Assembly: GCA_949751835.1 (NCBI GenBank)
Contig: CATKHK010000042.1
Span: 326,083-390,082, forward strand
Reading direction: 5' to 3'
Length of the DNA stretch: 64,000 bases
DNA from: Blepharisma japonicum
Lineage: Eukaryota > Ciliophora > Heterotrichea > Heterotrichida > Blepharismidae
Shown here piece after piece: positions 42,019 through 55,832 of the stretch. Each line of letters begins with the position of its first letter. Position 1 is the stretch's first letter. Under the pieces are notes generated by a model, which searched no databases, was not told where the DNA came from, and worked only from the letters and a program-made list of their open reading frames with translations. The translations under genes and the position numbers were made by a program.

Positions 42019-42520
42019 TTAAGGGGTCAATTTCTTACGTATTTTCACAATTCCCTCTATGAATCCGCTAATTTTTGCATTTACAGTCATTGTGTAACTC
42101 CTGTATTTCTTCAGCATCAGTTCCTCGAATTTTCATCCACACAACACTATCTCAGTCAAGCTCAATCCATCAAGATCTTCCTTATTATATCTTTCAAAAA
42201 TCTAGTAATTTCATCTCTTTCATTCTTATAAGCCTCATAAACCTCAATTACATGCACCTCATCCTCTATGTCTGCACCACATATACAAACAATTTGGACC
42301 AGTAGTTAAATGTCTTGTGTATTTGTAGCTATTTGTAAAATTTGACCCGGCTCGAAGCCCGAAAATTAGCCGAACTGCTCAGCATCTTTTGCTGACATCC
42401 CATAGGTATAATGGCAGAGTTGCTCGAACATTTTCTTGTTTCAAGATTCTATACAATCCAGTCGTTTTCCAGACTTCTACTTCAATCCTATTCCTTTACT
42501 TCCTTTCTTCATAAAATTTC
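42019..42520 (-). mobile_element. Decayed C-terminal end of a non-LTR (LINE-type) retrotransposon ORF
   Basis: On the minus strand, three successive reading frames together resemble the zinc-knuckle region after a reverse transcriptase. The first has LYRILKQENVRATLPLYLWD, then FGLRAGSNFTNSYKYTRHL. The second reads CICGADIEDEVHVIEVYEAY then KNERDEITRFLKDII, the CxxCG-x-EDxxHxxxxC-x-Y-x-xR pattern with its last Cys replaced. The third reads LSLTEIVLCGWKFEELML and ends in TAA at 42019. At least two frameshifts and an upstream in-frame TAA show it is dead. No reverse transcriptase core or target-site duplication was found. Confidence 0.5.
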
Positions 42521-42684
42521 ACGTTTTCATACTCATTAGTTAATGTGCTTGCTTGTGTGGGTTGATGTAATGATGAAAAATTGAGAAGCAGGGATTAAAA
42601 AATTTTTTTAATAAGATAGACCATAAATATATTAAATAATCTAAGATATTAATTTAATTAAAATACTATATTTTATCGATCAAC

Positions 42685-45600
42685 TTAAATAAATTGTGGA
42701 ATAATGGTTCTCTCATAAAGTTCTGGAAATCGTTTTTTGCAGCAATTTATTTTACTTATATAGATTTTGAAAATTGGTGTCAGCTTATATTTGAGTCATT
42801 TATAGCATCACCCACATATTGGCTTAGCAAAAGCTTCATTTGAAATTGCAAAAAGCAAATTTATAAAAATTTCCTTGGTTAGCATGGCTTGCCCATATCA
42901 TTCTAAGCTGCTTGCTGTAGAGCAGCCAGTTACAAATAGAATTAGCATGGTAAGCCAACTTACATTATAAAATATTCTTGATGAAACACTTTTAAACATT
43001 TTATTGGTTAAGAATTCTTCTTTCAAGTAGTTGCTTGGCAAAAAATGAGCTATAATAGTAACTATTAAGCCAACTACAAAGGAAAAAGTATAAAGAATGG
43101 CATGCAATTTGGATACTCCATAATAGAACTCTTGGTTACCAAAATGATAGTCAGATCCAAAAATCAAAATTGTTAACCAACAATTTAAAAACAAGCTAAC
43201 CATTAATAGAGTAAGTCTTCCTTTTCTCGAAAAATTAAGATTTGTAAACCCGATTAAGCCTAAAACTAGGTTGTCTTTGAGAAAATAATAAGTAAATGAA
43301 TGTTCTGGCTCAAAATTACTTTTAATATTTCGCAGAAGATAGGAGAAAAATATTCGTGGGTAGTTTGATTTATATTTATAACTCGAATCATTAATTTCCG
43401 CATTTTTACACAGTACATTAGGCCGATTTTCATTATCAATTGTTTCATCATTTCCATCTTTATTTTTAATGTCATTAATACATAGAAATACTTGCTGATG
43501 ATCAATCACTTCCAACTGATTATCGTGCTCCTTTTGCTCTTCTTGGTCTTCATTTTTCCTGCGAAATATACTAGGATTTTGTAGCAAATCTATAATTTTC
43601 CCTATCAATTCTTCAGTAAATTCAATTTCAAAATCTGATTCCATTGCTAAATTATTAAATATTTCATTTAAAAGCATTTTATCTTGATCTTTCCTTCTAC
43701 ATATTTTGATCATAATATAATAAAATTTCCTAAAAGATCTATTTTTTGCAATTAACTTATTCTCGATTCTCCTAACTGCTGTATCTGAATCCGCCTTCTT
43801 TTTAATACAATTAATAATAAAAGAAAGGTCTCTTTCAATAAAAGTATCATTAGCCTGCTTTTTGATTCGTTTTTTTGTCAATAAATAAGGCAAAAATTGC
43901 TTTTCTTTCGTGCTTGATAATAGCTTTACTACGTCTTCATAAATAATATTCTTAAGATCTTCAAAGGATTTATCTATATTATCCCTTGTTTTATAAAACT
44001 CTATTTTGATTTTTATCGAATTTTTAATTTTTGCTATAATTGCTTTTACTTTTCTTTTCAATGGTTTGTGTGTGACTTTATCAATTCTTATTAGATCTCA
44101 TAGAAAAATAAAATAAATCACAGTCAATAGAGAAAATATTGAAAAGGTAGTCCATGAAAATCCTTTATATATTTCGAACTCAATTTTTCCAAAAAGACTT
44201 TTAATTACTGGATAAATATCTGGAGAAGGAATTAACGAAATAAGATTTAAAAATTCGCATTCACATGAATAAGAATGGTCTGAATTCAGCTTTGTTTTAC
44301 ATTTGGCTGGACTAAACAGTCCTAAACTTTGGTCTAATATTTGGCAAGAATAATCTCCATCTGAATCAAGAAGTAAAGGTGATATAAATATAGTCACATT
44401 GGTAGCATTTACTTGCTCATAGGTTCTGTAATTAAGATTGCTAGTTGTCTTTGTGACGTTTGGCTTTATATATATAGTACTAATTATTTTTGGATATTCA
44501 TATTCTTGATTTATAATAAAATCTGAAAATTCTGCATTGCCATTATCCCTTTGAAAAGAATAAGAACCTATATTTGTGGCATAAGATGAAGATTTTGATA
44601 ATAAGCTGCTTGTAATATTTCCTATTGAAGTAACAGACACTAATGACTGATAATAAATGGTGTTGTCATTATCTTTAGAGGTATCGGCATAAAAATTAGC
44701 TGTAACTCCAGCTTTATCTAGATCTACAGCTTCATTTAATGTTTTCTTATTCTTGGAAATAATTGTTGAATTATAAAATTCTCCATTGTAGTTGATTGAA
44801 TTTTCATTGGGATTTGTAGTGATTTGATACTTGGTTGATGCTTCGCTAAATGATTTTTCGAATTTTTCAAAAAACTGAAGATGATTTGAGCTAGTATTTT
44901 CCATGCTATTTAGCTGAAAAGTTCGTGCTGAAAGTAAATCAATTTGTTTAAGAAGAACTGAATAAGTCTCAAGATCAAGATTTGGTGTTTTATTAAGCAC
45001 ATTATCCAGAGTCCAGCTGATATTTGCTATTAAATTTTCATCATATATTTTTGATTGATTTAAGAATACGCTGATAATATCAATTGAAGCACTCACATCA
45101 TTTAAACTTATATTTTTACTTGATGTTCATATATTTAATGCATCTACTAAGTCACTAATAACATTTTGCGTATAATATTCATTACTAAATGCCTCAAATG
45201 TATGTTTAGATATTGCTACAATTTTTGAAATATACATTGTTTGATCTATGTTCAACCCATTGTTTATCAGCTGATCTGCTTCACCTTTTGAATCTTTATT
45301 AGCTGCTTTTACCTTTGCAGGAAACGTTAAATTCTTAAACGTACCTAAACTATCATAAATTCTTCCAACTAGTACAATATTCCCAGAACTGCCTATGGAA
45401 AGAGTGAAGATGTTGCTAAATGTTTTAGGACTGATTGCTACAGTTCCTTTATCTGTTTGTTGAAAAACCTGATAAGAGAGTGGTAAATTATTCTCAGGGT
45501 CAGTCCATCCAGAAAATATAGCATAAAATATTGTTTGTAAAGCATATCCTGAATTTGGAGTGATAAAAAATGATCCACCTTGTGGAGGACTGTTTACGGG

Positions 45601-48600
45601 CCTTTTTGTGATTACTTCAGTTGATGCATTGGTTAAATTGTTTTTTGCAATTATTTTGAATTCATAAGTAAGTCCAGGAATTAGAGTAAAAGCATCTATT
45701 GTATATGAAGATTGAGTTTTAGGAGTAATTGTATTGATTCTTGGGTTGTTGTCAGTTTGGGCTCAATTTATTATTAAATCTGTTTGATCAGGAATGTTTG
45801 CCATAAATCTTGTAGGTGCTGAGTAGTCAAAATACTCCAAATAATAAGGAACATAAACTTCGGGAACCTTACTTTTTGATACATTAAAGTAGCAAGGGAT
45901 AGTCTTATAGATTTTTGAAGTAAAAGTTACATTCACAGTAAAACCACATCAATAGTTTTCATTTTCTCTTCCAAGAAACGAAAAATCTCCATTTCTGTTT
46001 CCAGGACTTAAAGAGCCATATGGACAATCGATTTCTGATAAATTTATAGAATATTTCCTATCTTTATAGCCATCACTATAGACAAGATCGACGTAAAACG
46101 AGATATTAGCAGCCCAATAAATAGAAGAATTAACTCCAATTATTGATAACACAGGAATATCTGGTGCTGGAATTATATAAATAGTTTCATTATCTGAGGC
46201 AAAATCTGCATTATTTGGGATAGCAGTCGCAGAAATTGTATAATTTACTTCATCATAAAAAACAGCTGTAAGCTCCTTTTGACCTTTAATTGTAACCATC
46301 TGTGCTTTATCATTTTCTGGTCAATAACTCCAATCAATATTAAAAGTTGTGTTACTTTTAGTTGTAGAGGACCAATAAATATCAGCAGAAAATGTTGTAT
46401 ATTTATGTGTAGTAATATCATCATAATGCTTTATTTCCACTATTAAGGGAACCTGTTCAAGTTTTATAATTTTTTGCGTTATTTCAGTATTCCATAAATC
46501 AGAAATTTCTAATTTTACTTTTATTTCACTCTTTGAGCCACAGCCTCTCGCTAAAAATATAATAACTGATTCTTTTGAAAAAAATGCATCATCAATATAT
46601 CATTTATAAATAAGTGTTCCTATTCCAGTAGATAATGATCCATCTATTGTAAAATTGCACCCACAGCAAATTTTTGATGCAGAATTTATTATGGGGACAG
46701 GAAGAGGTGGATTAAAATTCTTTATTTGTAAAGAAATAAATTTTAAATTTGTTGCATCTAATTGATATTTGTTTGCAAAAACATTGTTTTTAAAGACTAG
46801 ATAATTAGTAGCAGCTGCTCATTGATCCATAATTATTATTAAGGTTGTTCAGTCTTGTATATAGCAATTTACGGAGCTTCCCCCCATTTCTGAAACAGTA
46901 ATATCTGATAATATAGAATAGCAAGAATAAGTTTTATTAAAATACAAATTTTTGTTAAAAACAATGCTACCTAAAAGAGTTATCAAAACTTTCCCATTCA
47001 GTTCATATGATTGTTGTATTAAATTTTCATTATTCATAATAAATAAGGAGAAATCATCATAAGCTGCATCGATAGAAACATTAAGAGGTATCCCCCCAAA
47101 TTCAATCCAGAAATAAGGAGGATTATTTATTATATCATATTCTGGGTTGATGATAATTTTAAAATTGGCATTTTGAGTGGCTGTGAATGTAATTTCATCA
47201 ATCATTGATTTCGATAATATACTAGGACATGAATAATTAGCGTTTATTTTAAATTCATCACTAGATTGTCCTACAATAAACTTCTGTTTCTTTATATCCA
47301 ATTCCAAGCATACGATCGTGTAGGATTGGTTATCTGGAATTAAATCATAGTAATTTCAACATTTTCTGCAATCTTGATTGCATTTTATACAAAATTCACA
47401 GCTTGGTCCAAGGCAAGCGCTACTGCAAGAACTTTCACCTGGATTGGAGTACTGATTTACAGGACAATGAGAGCAAGTTTTCCCATCAAGATTAGATATA
47501 AAGTTACTGGCACAAGGCTTGCAGGAAACATTATCAAAATAATAGCTTTTGTTCATGCATTTTAAGCATTGAGTTTTGGAACTACAAATTTCACATGAAT
47601 TATCACAAAGATTAGCACAATCGTTCGTCCCAAGCGTCGAATAAAAGCCATCTGGGCATGGGATGCAATTATTGCAAGGATCACATTTAAAAGTAAGAGA
47701 ATTAGCTACTGTTCCAAAAGGGCACTCTACTAAGCAAGATCCATTATTAGGGTATAAAAATGTTTGAACTTCAATATTAGGATCTGTTGTTATTTGAGTG
47801 CATGATGTGCAATAGCTGCTATTCTTGCACGTTAAGCATGGATTGATGCAATCATAGCATTTCCCTTCTTTTCCTCATTGTCCATAAGGGCATTCTCGAT
47901 TGCAGTTATTACCATACAAATATGGAAATGAACTTAAAGGGTCGCATAATGTGCAAGCTCTAGCAGTTGCATTTGAAACATATTCCGCCGGACATCAGGT
48001 AAGGCAGGAAAAGATCATCAGATAATAATTTTCATAGCAAGATGTGCAGTTTGTCGATAAAAAATCACATGTCAAGCAGCCAAATGCGCAAGCAAATGAT
48101 GAAGTAACTGAAAGAGATTGGTCAATTTGACAAGCCATTATTAAAGATGTTAAAATCCATTGAGAAGTTGCTATCTTTTTTTGCGGATTTGTTATGTTAG
48201 TAATAATAAATGAAATTTTATCTGAAGAATTATAGTTGGTGTCGAATCCATTAATAAGAGTAACTTGATTTAAAAAAATAGTACAGCTAGATCTTAAACT
48301 TAAAGTAATAGGAATGCATGCAACATCTCAAAGAGAAAATTCATAAGGGATGATTACTTTGAGTATAGACCCAGAAGGATGGATATTTACAGGATAATAA
48401 GAAATCGTATAGTTGCTTTTCATACCAATACCGTTATTAGTTGCTGTTATATTAATATTGATAATGTTTGCAGCTAATGTTGTGGCCACGCTTCCTCCTC
48501 ACCCTTGAGATATTAAATATCCATCAGCTGTATATGTAGAAATAAAAAAAGAATCAGATCTCTGGGTAGATCCAGGGTTTTTTGCATTTGTTAATAAGAA

Positions 48601-51024
48601 AGAAAGAACAGCTTTGCTTGGCAATGTATCACTTGATAGTATTAGTGAGGCATTAAAGCTTGCATTTGAAATTTTGCATGAAATAGAAATCATATTACTG
48701 GTTTTGGCTTCACAAAATGGCATTGAATAAAATGCCACTTGAGATGGTGGCTGAACCATAATAATGATGCTTCTTTCCATAATTGGATTAGAAATTGTGA
48801 TTGACACAGTATAATTCGTAATTGCTCCATTGGTTTTATCGCCCATTGCTACAGCTATATCACTAAAAGAGCTGGGATAGAGCATCTGCACAAAATTTGA
48901 ACCTGTTGATATAAAATCAACAATTTTTCCAAATGCATCATAAATTTTTACTATAAAAAATTCCGATTTTCTTGTAGAAAAAGGATTAGTCACGCCTGTA
49001 AGATAAAAACAAAAGGTTCCAGGGTCACTCTCCCACAGTCAATTTTGAATTTCTAGTAAGTTATTTGAGTAGATGCATGAATAGCTGCTCATTTTAAGTC
49101 CAAAAATAGTGACACAATTATTTAAAGTGTTAGATACTGAAATTCCAGTTGGGAATACAATAGAAATTTTACTATTTGCAGGGATAGTGAAAGGTGTGGA
49201 TATGGTAAAAACATAGGAAGTTGAGCTGCTAGCTCACAATGATTGAGGAGTTACATACAAAATGCTCAGATCATTAGTGGCAGTAAAAGTAATTTGAGTG
49301 TTTATGAAATCAATTTTATAGGCAAGTGAATTATCTGTATATGTTATTATATAAAATGAGTCAGTAGTTACAGATGTATATGGATTTGTGATTTGATCGA
49401 TCCCAAATCATATATGCCCTCCATATTCCTCAGGAAATCCATCATAAATATAAAGAACATTATCCTGAACAAAGCACGTAGCATTTAGATCAAGCCCAAT
49501 TAAAATATATTGGCAATTTGCACTATCTCTTGAAGCAATTATTATTTGAGGTGGAAAAATTATTACTATTGAGCCACCAGCACACACTTTGTGAATCGAA
49601 AATTCAAAGTAATATATAGCTGCAGCTTTGACTGTATAATTTGTAGAAATGAGGTATGGGTTAACCCCAAATCGACCGATACTTGCAGGGGAGGCCTGAT
49701 ATTCTCCTCCAGTCCCTTCATCAATAACTTCTAAAATTGCAGTTAAATGTCTTACAGTGAACATTCCAGAGGGTTTTGTAGAAGAAGGTGCTCAGAAATA
49801 ATACATTAAAATATTGACTTGTTCTATATTGGAATAAGTAGAATAGCCATTGAGAATTCTTATAACATTTGAACTAACTTGGGATAATGTAGGGGCTGAA
49901 GGAATTCCAGAATATCTCAAGATGAATATGTTGCCAACTGTGGAAATTTCAGGGGGAAGTGTTAATTCTATAATATCATCTTTTAGAAAAGGGTTGCTAG
50001 GAAAAAATTGTATTCCAAGATACGTTTGACTTTGGACTTGTGAAGTGTAAATTTTTGTAAATGATTCATCTATAGTGATAATATTCGGCTTAGCAACAAA
50101 AATAGAAATAGTGTTAGTGCTAGATTCGTAAAGTCCTGAATTTGATGATTTTAAATAAAATCGAAACCCAGATAGAGCAGTATTTCTTGGAGGGTTATAG
50201 CATGATGAAACGTTAAAAACTACTAATCCTTGGGCAGTGGAAGATACAAATCCATTAAAGATAGATAGTGTTCTATTTTGACTATTTCAGCTACATGCAA
50301 TTAAAGGATTAATATTAGTGACACCATAACAAGAAGGATTTTCAGTCCTTATGATTTCTTTTATACCAAATTCGCTAGCTCCAAGATATTCATTTCATGA
50401 AGGAAATTCAATAGAAATAATTGATCCAATTGGGGACTCAAAAAAAGGTGAATAAGAAAAAATTCAAGTCGTATTCGCACCAATAATTTTTGAATCAGTG
50501 GCAATTGAAGCTGAAAGCATAGGAGCTTCTTTTATTTGAATTTTTAAATTAAGATCTTGCAAGTCAGATTGGTCGATCAAGCTTCTATCATTTGTATAGG
50601 TTTTTATAACGATAGCTGAAGTTATTTCTGTTGTTTTCGGATTTATTATCTCAGAAAAACCAATAGAGAATATTGAAGTTGCGCCTTCGTTAACAATTCC
50701 ATCTTCAAAAAAATTATATATTGATATTTCACGAGTGCTGAAATCTGAGACACAAAAAGCACCTGAAGAACTTGGGCTATCTGATCTAGAATAATAGCAT
50801 GGATAATCTGATGAGGTGTTAAACGATACAGAATTGTCTGGAAAAATTATGGAAATTATAGCATCAGCAGGAGTAAATGATGAAAGTGAAAAACTAAAGT
50901 TATAAACTGCTTCGCTTCTAACTTGGGATGGGGAAATAGAAAGTGGTGATTTCATAATTATAGGTCTAGCTAAGTGATTTTTACCTTGAGCTATGGATAT
51001 CACCAATAAGATAAATTTTATCAT
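42685..51024 (-). CDS. Giant REJ/GPS-type membrane receptor, copy 2 (2779 aa, intronless)
   Basis: One frame runs from ATG 51024 (signal peptide MIKFILLVISIAQG) to TAA 42685, with TGA as Trp throughout. It matches copy 1 module by module: beta-rich repeats, Cys-rich repeats (CSHCPVNQYSNPGESSCSSAC), a REJ region (VLSIIGVNSSIYWAA; YSDGYKDRKYSINLSEIDC), a GPS-like end (CQILDQ, then YSCECEFLNLISL), a membrane segment, a charged loop (LPYLLTKKRIKKQANDTFIE) and the highly conserved block NFEPEHSFTYYFLKDNLVLG followed by IGFTNLNFSRKGRLTLLMVS. The loop after the first membrane segment is the most diverged part. It is a same-strand tandem duplicate of copy 1. Confidence 0.88.
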
Positions 51025-52007
51025 TATTATATTGCATAATAAATTATACTTAACATTAGTATAAGATAAAGCTTTTAGACATTGATCATTTAGCCTTGTT
51101 GCAGATTATGCATTAAATTAGCGATAAGATATTTTAGTAATATATTAAAGCTAAGCTAAATTATCTTTATAATCCTCTTTTGAAGGTTTGAATGAAGTAG
51201 TTTCTAATATGATAAAAGATATTTTTTGTTTTTAGCTTACTCCGAGCACGCTAAAATTCGGTCTAAAATAGGATGTAAATTAAAAAGAAAAGCGCTTGAT
51301 CTATGGGAAATTGAGCTAGAAAGAGTACTCTATTTGGCAAGTTTTATAGCATAAATCATTTCTATGCATTTTTAACTCTTCGACGTATATTTTCACTTCA
51401 AATTATTCTGAAACGCATAAATTAAAACAGTAGTTGGCACTATAGCACAGTTTTATTATGTTCATTATTCAGTTTATGTAAGAAAAATATATTAAAAAAT
51501 AAATATGTGGAAATCAATACAGAATTGATTGAGAACTCAAAAATTTAAAGAAGCCTTGACAAATGAAAGAGATAGAAGAAAGTAATAATTTAGAAGCCAG
51601 TTTTGATGAAAAATCGTGAAAGACAGAAATAGCCAATGAGAACTATAAAAGTTGACTAATAAAAAGGTTTATGCATGATTACCTGATTTTATATTCTTTC
51701 AGTTACACAAGAAAACACATTGGATGAATACTACAAGCAAAAACTGGCAAGAAAAGCATTTAATGCTTGGGAAAATCAAGCCTATAGTGCAGATTTGTAC
51801 GAAATGTAGTCAAAGCTTTTAAACTTGTAAGTTTTATGTAGAATATCTAGGTTTTAAAGCTTTCAGTGCTTGGAAAGTTTTGAAAACTTATAATTAATAC
51901 AAAAAATCACAAATTAAAAATCTATATTATCAGGCATCAAAAATATTTATCCCTTTTTAATAATAAAATATTATATTGGTTTTATCTTCAGTAATATAAG
52001 AAAATAA
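51025..52007. other. Spacer with fragments resembling SFI1-type centrin-binding repeats
   Basis: Three short plus-strand frames carry a KA-F/L-x-x-W signature: KLKRKALDLWEIELERV (about 51275-51330), KLARKAFNAWENQAY (about 51741-51787) and GFKAFSAWKVLKTYN (about 51852-51897). A candidate 15-nt intron, gtaagttttatgtag, sits at 51827-51841. An ATG at 51563 (MKEIEESNNLEASFDE) could begin a small ORF. The pieces do not assemble into one frame, so this is either a decayed gene or a gene with introns not resolved by eye. The remainder is AT-rich spacer and the channel gene promoter. Confidence 0.3.
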
Positions 52008-55000
52008 ATGGATGATACCCAGCTATCTCAACCTCTTTTAAGCGAGGTCAAAACTATGGAAAGAGATGCTCTACTATCGATGATGGTAGACAAGAAATTC
52101 AAAACTAACGAAGTCGAGCCTTTCTCCGCTCAAGTTAGCAATGAGAAAGCAGAGCAAGATCCAATGAAGGAAGCCTTAATTAATATTTCAACTGATTTTA
52201 AGGGTCTCCTACCCTCAGAAGTCAACATGCCTTACATATTTACTAGCGTGATAGAGCTTTCAGATAAAACTCATTATCTTGCTAGCACTGCTGAAGGGCT
52301 TGCCGTTTATATCGATATGAAGACCAAAACGTTCGAAGAGAAGAAAATCAGTGAAATGTTAGGCTTTGCTGCCGTTTTAAAAGGAGAACGAAAAGCAATA
52401 TTCTCTGGTGCAACAACTCTTCATGAAGTTAAGCTTCCTTCACTTATTCCAGTCAAAGATAAAACCTTTGATTTCGGTATCCAGATCTCAAAAATGATTC
52501 AGTCTTCTGATCAAAATTCTTTATATGTCCTATTAAAAGAGCAAAAAATTGTAAAAGTGAATCCTGAAAATTTTGAAGAAAGAAAAGACATTCTTGAAGG
52601 AAATTTTACTCAAATGGCTATATCAAGAACTGGGGAGCTTGTAACTTTTTCAAACGATGGTAAATTGACATTGACGAATTTAAAAACTTTAAGTCAAGAA
52701 GAAGTACATATCAATATTGATGGTGAAATCATTTATCTGGATTTATCCCCTAGCCAGTCAAAAATTATAGCAGCTTCTTCAAAAACTGTGGTTATTGTCA
52801 ATGTAAGTCCTTTGGAAGTGTTCACAGTTTTCAAAATGAAGATAGATTTTTTCTCAGTTGCTATAGCAAATGATGAAAACACTCTGATAGTAGGAGATGA
52901 ATTAGGTAAGCTTTTGTTTTGGGACATTAAAACCAAGAAACAAATCTCGGAAGTCCAAGTCCATAGTAAGACTATTGTTTTGATGAAACTTTCCTCTGAT
53001 GGAAAATGGATATACACTAATGGGTTGGACGGAAAATTCTACTTATTGAGATTTCCTGAGCTCGCTAAAGAATTATCAACTCGAGCTAACAATTTCAAAA
53101 TTTTTCCATCAGGAAGCAATTTATTTCTTAAGGATAAAGATGAAAACGTATTCAAGAAGTGGGATTTGGTCAATAACAAGATTGAAGAGATAGCTACATA
53201 TAATGAGGATGATATAGATTCTTACGATTTCGTTGATGAGAGTACCATAATATTCCCAACAAAGGACTCTTCTAGTATAATAAAGCACAACTTTATAAGC
53301 AAAGAAACTGACCAAATTCCTCTTGTAGGTAATAACACTGACTTTATTAATGCACATGCACTCAGTCTCAATAAAAGATATTATGCAACTGGTGGGGAAG
53401 CTCAAAAAGTGTGCGTATGAAATTTGAAAACAATGAATAAAACGATAGAATTCTGAGGAAGCAATCGATCCATTAGCAAAATAATTTTCTTGCAACCTTC
53501 ATATGTTGCTGCTGGAAACGACGTTGGGTCTGTTTATATCTGGAGTATTAGTGATGATAAATTTAAGTTTTCGCCTCTTAAAGTATTTAAAGACCAAAAA
53601 ATAAAATCATTAAATGCTTTTCAAAATGACGAAAATTTGGTAATTGGCAATGAGGGTGAGAATGGGTCAATATTAATATATAATTGGAGAGGAAGAGCAT
53701 TGCTAGCCACATTAAATGCTGGAGGGGAACTCAATAAAATTCATATAGTAAGAGATGAAAAAAGCATGATTGTTGCAATCAATGAAGGTAAAATCACTTT
53801 TTGGAGTCTTATTACATACAACCAACTATTTCATTATGATATTAAGCAGGAGATAGTCCAGTTTGGGCTGACAGCTGATGAAAAATACTTAGCCTATATA
53901 ATAAATATAAAGAAAGAAGAAAAAAATGAAAAAGAAATAGAAGATGAAGAAGATAAAGAAGATAAAGAAGATAAAGAAGAAGAAGAAGAAGAAGAATTAG
54001 AGCAAAATGAAGGAGAAATAGAAAAAGAAGAAGAAAACGAAGAAAGAAAAAAAAATGATAAGGAAGAAGCAGACGAAAAACTCATAAGTGGCACTGATAA
54101 TTTATTTATTAAGAAAAATCCTCTAGAAACCAATATGTTAATTGCTGCCCAAACTGGTAGCGATTTTTCTTATATGAAATATATCATAAACCTCATAAAT
54201 AATAAAAGGAAGCAACATAAGCCAGAATTTGACAAATGGATTATCATGCCATATAGAATCAATACCCTTCATCTTTATTCTTACTTTAACCATTCAAACC
54301 TGCTAAAATTAGCACTTGATGCTGGAGGTTTACTATTCGATACAAATTTTGATGAAAATGCTTGATCCATTGCTATTAAAAAACAGTTTTCAGGCTGTGT
54401 GAGTGCAATTATGTACTCTTTTGGAAAACTCTTAAAAGAAAATCCTAATGCCCTTAATTTTATATCCCAAGATAGTATTATTGGGCTTAATAAGCTTGGC
54501 TACCCTTTGTTAACCAAGTTTTATAAGCTAATCTATACCCCTTATAAAGGAAAATTTGTCAAATTTGTTGACGAGTCATCGCCAACACCAATATTTTATA
54601 ACTCAAGAGAAATTATTCCAGTGGAATCAAATTTCTCACTCCAAGGGGAAAATAAAACAGAAGGCAAGCCTGTTATATGCATGTCAACTTCTGTACCGCT
54701 TCCATTAATTAATGGGTCTAAAGCAAGTACTGATTTCTTAAGCAGCCTTGAAGAGTGTCCTAATTCCGCTATTTTTACGACTAAGCTTATACAAGATATA
54801 TTAGATCATAAATGGGAAACTCTTAAATGGGCTATGTATTGGCAAGCAATCATGTATACAATCTATATGATTTTGCTTTCAGTTTATCTACTATACTCTA
54901 TAGGGCAATTTATTGTTTTCAGCTTACTATTGTCTTCTTATGAAGTATTTCAGCTTTATGCATCACCTTCAGATTATATAAATGATATCTGGAATTATAT

Positions 55001-55832
55001 TGATGCGGTTAGAACTATATTAACTATAGTCTACGTATCTCTTAATTGGGCAGAAGATAAACATTCTGATCTTAGCTACGATATTTTAGTAGGACTTGTA
55101 GTAATTTCGTGGCTGAGAGGAATCACTTATTTCAGAGTCTTTAAAAATACAAGATACATGGTGAATCTAATTTCTGAAGTAATAAAAGACATTACCTCAT
55201 TCCTTATACTCCTTTTCTACTCGACCCTTGCTTTTGCATTTATATTCTTAGTCATGGATAAAAATGATCCTCAGCTGATCGATTATATTAAACTCTCTTA
55301 TAGACTAGACCTTGGTGATTTTGACTCCACAGGCTTTACTTCAACCCAATGGATTTGCTTATTTTTAGCTACTATGATTAATATGATTATTATGCTAAAC
55401 CTCTTGATCTCGATTATGGGTGACACTTTTGGAAGAGTTCAAGTAAACGCAGAAATTGCAGACAGGAAAGAATTACTAGGAATGATTAGTGAAATAGAAA
55501 AATTGATGTATTGGGAGAGAGATTCCAGTGAAAGATCTTATTTCCAAGCACTTACGGATGAAGAATATGAAGAAAAAGAAAACAATGTTAAAACGAGAGT
55601 TGCAATTATCAAGAAAAATATAAAAATTTTCCACTTGCAGAACCTAAAATGCCACTGGGAGCACCAAAAAAGGTTTGAAGCTCTTGAAGAAATGATGAAG
55701 AAGATATGGACTAAGTTAGAAGGAGACAAGAAAGTAGAGGGAGAACATAAAAAGGATTCTGATAAAAAAAGCAGAAAAGAAAAAGGAGAAGAAAGCAAAG
55801 AAGAAAGTGGAGATGAAATTCAGGTAGATTAA
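52008..55832 (+). CDS. WD40 propeller fused to a TRP-like ion channel
   Basis: A single frame of 1274 aa (ATG 52008, TAA 55830) reads TGA as Trp at 53418, 53457 and 54363. Residues about 60-640 contain WD-like blades (TLIVGDELGKLLFWDIKTKK; QKVCVWNLKTMNKTIEFW; DVGSVYIWSIS). A poly-Glu/Lys tract follows at about 640-690. An ankyrin-like stretch lies near 740-800 (TLHLYSYFNHSNLLKLALDA). The channel part spans about 930-1150, with hydrophobic helices (MYTIYMILLSVYLLY; SFLILLFYSTLAFAFIFLV), a pore-like loop DFDSTGFTSTQWICL and the TRP-type S6 MINMIIMLNLLISIMGDTF. An acidic/basic coiled C-tail ends the protein. It is probably a Ca2+-permeable cation channel. A partial duplicate lies just downstream. 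Confidence 0.85.

Noticed and set aside
42075-42305. Plus-strand 76-codon frame in the spacer between the giant genes
   Set aside because: The minus strand there carries the retrotransposon zinc-knuckle-like segment; the plus frame has no recognisable features.
42340-42440. A tRNA-like look (GGCTCGAAGCCCG, GGTATAATGGCAGAG)
   Set aside because: No cloverleaf can be formed. The segment is explained by the decayed retrotransposon frame.
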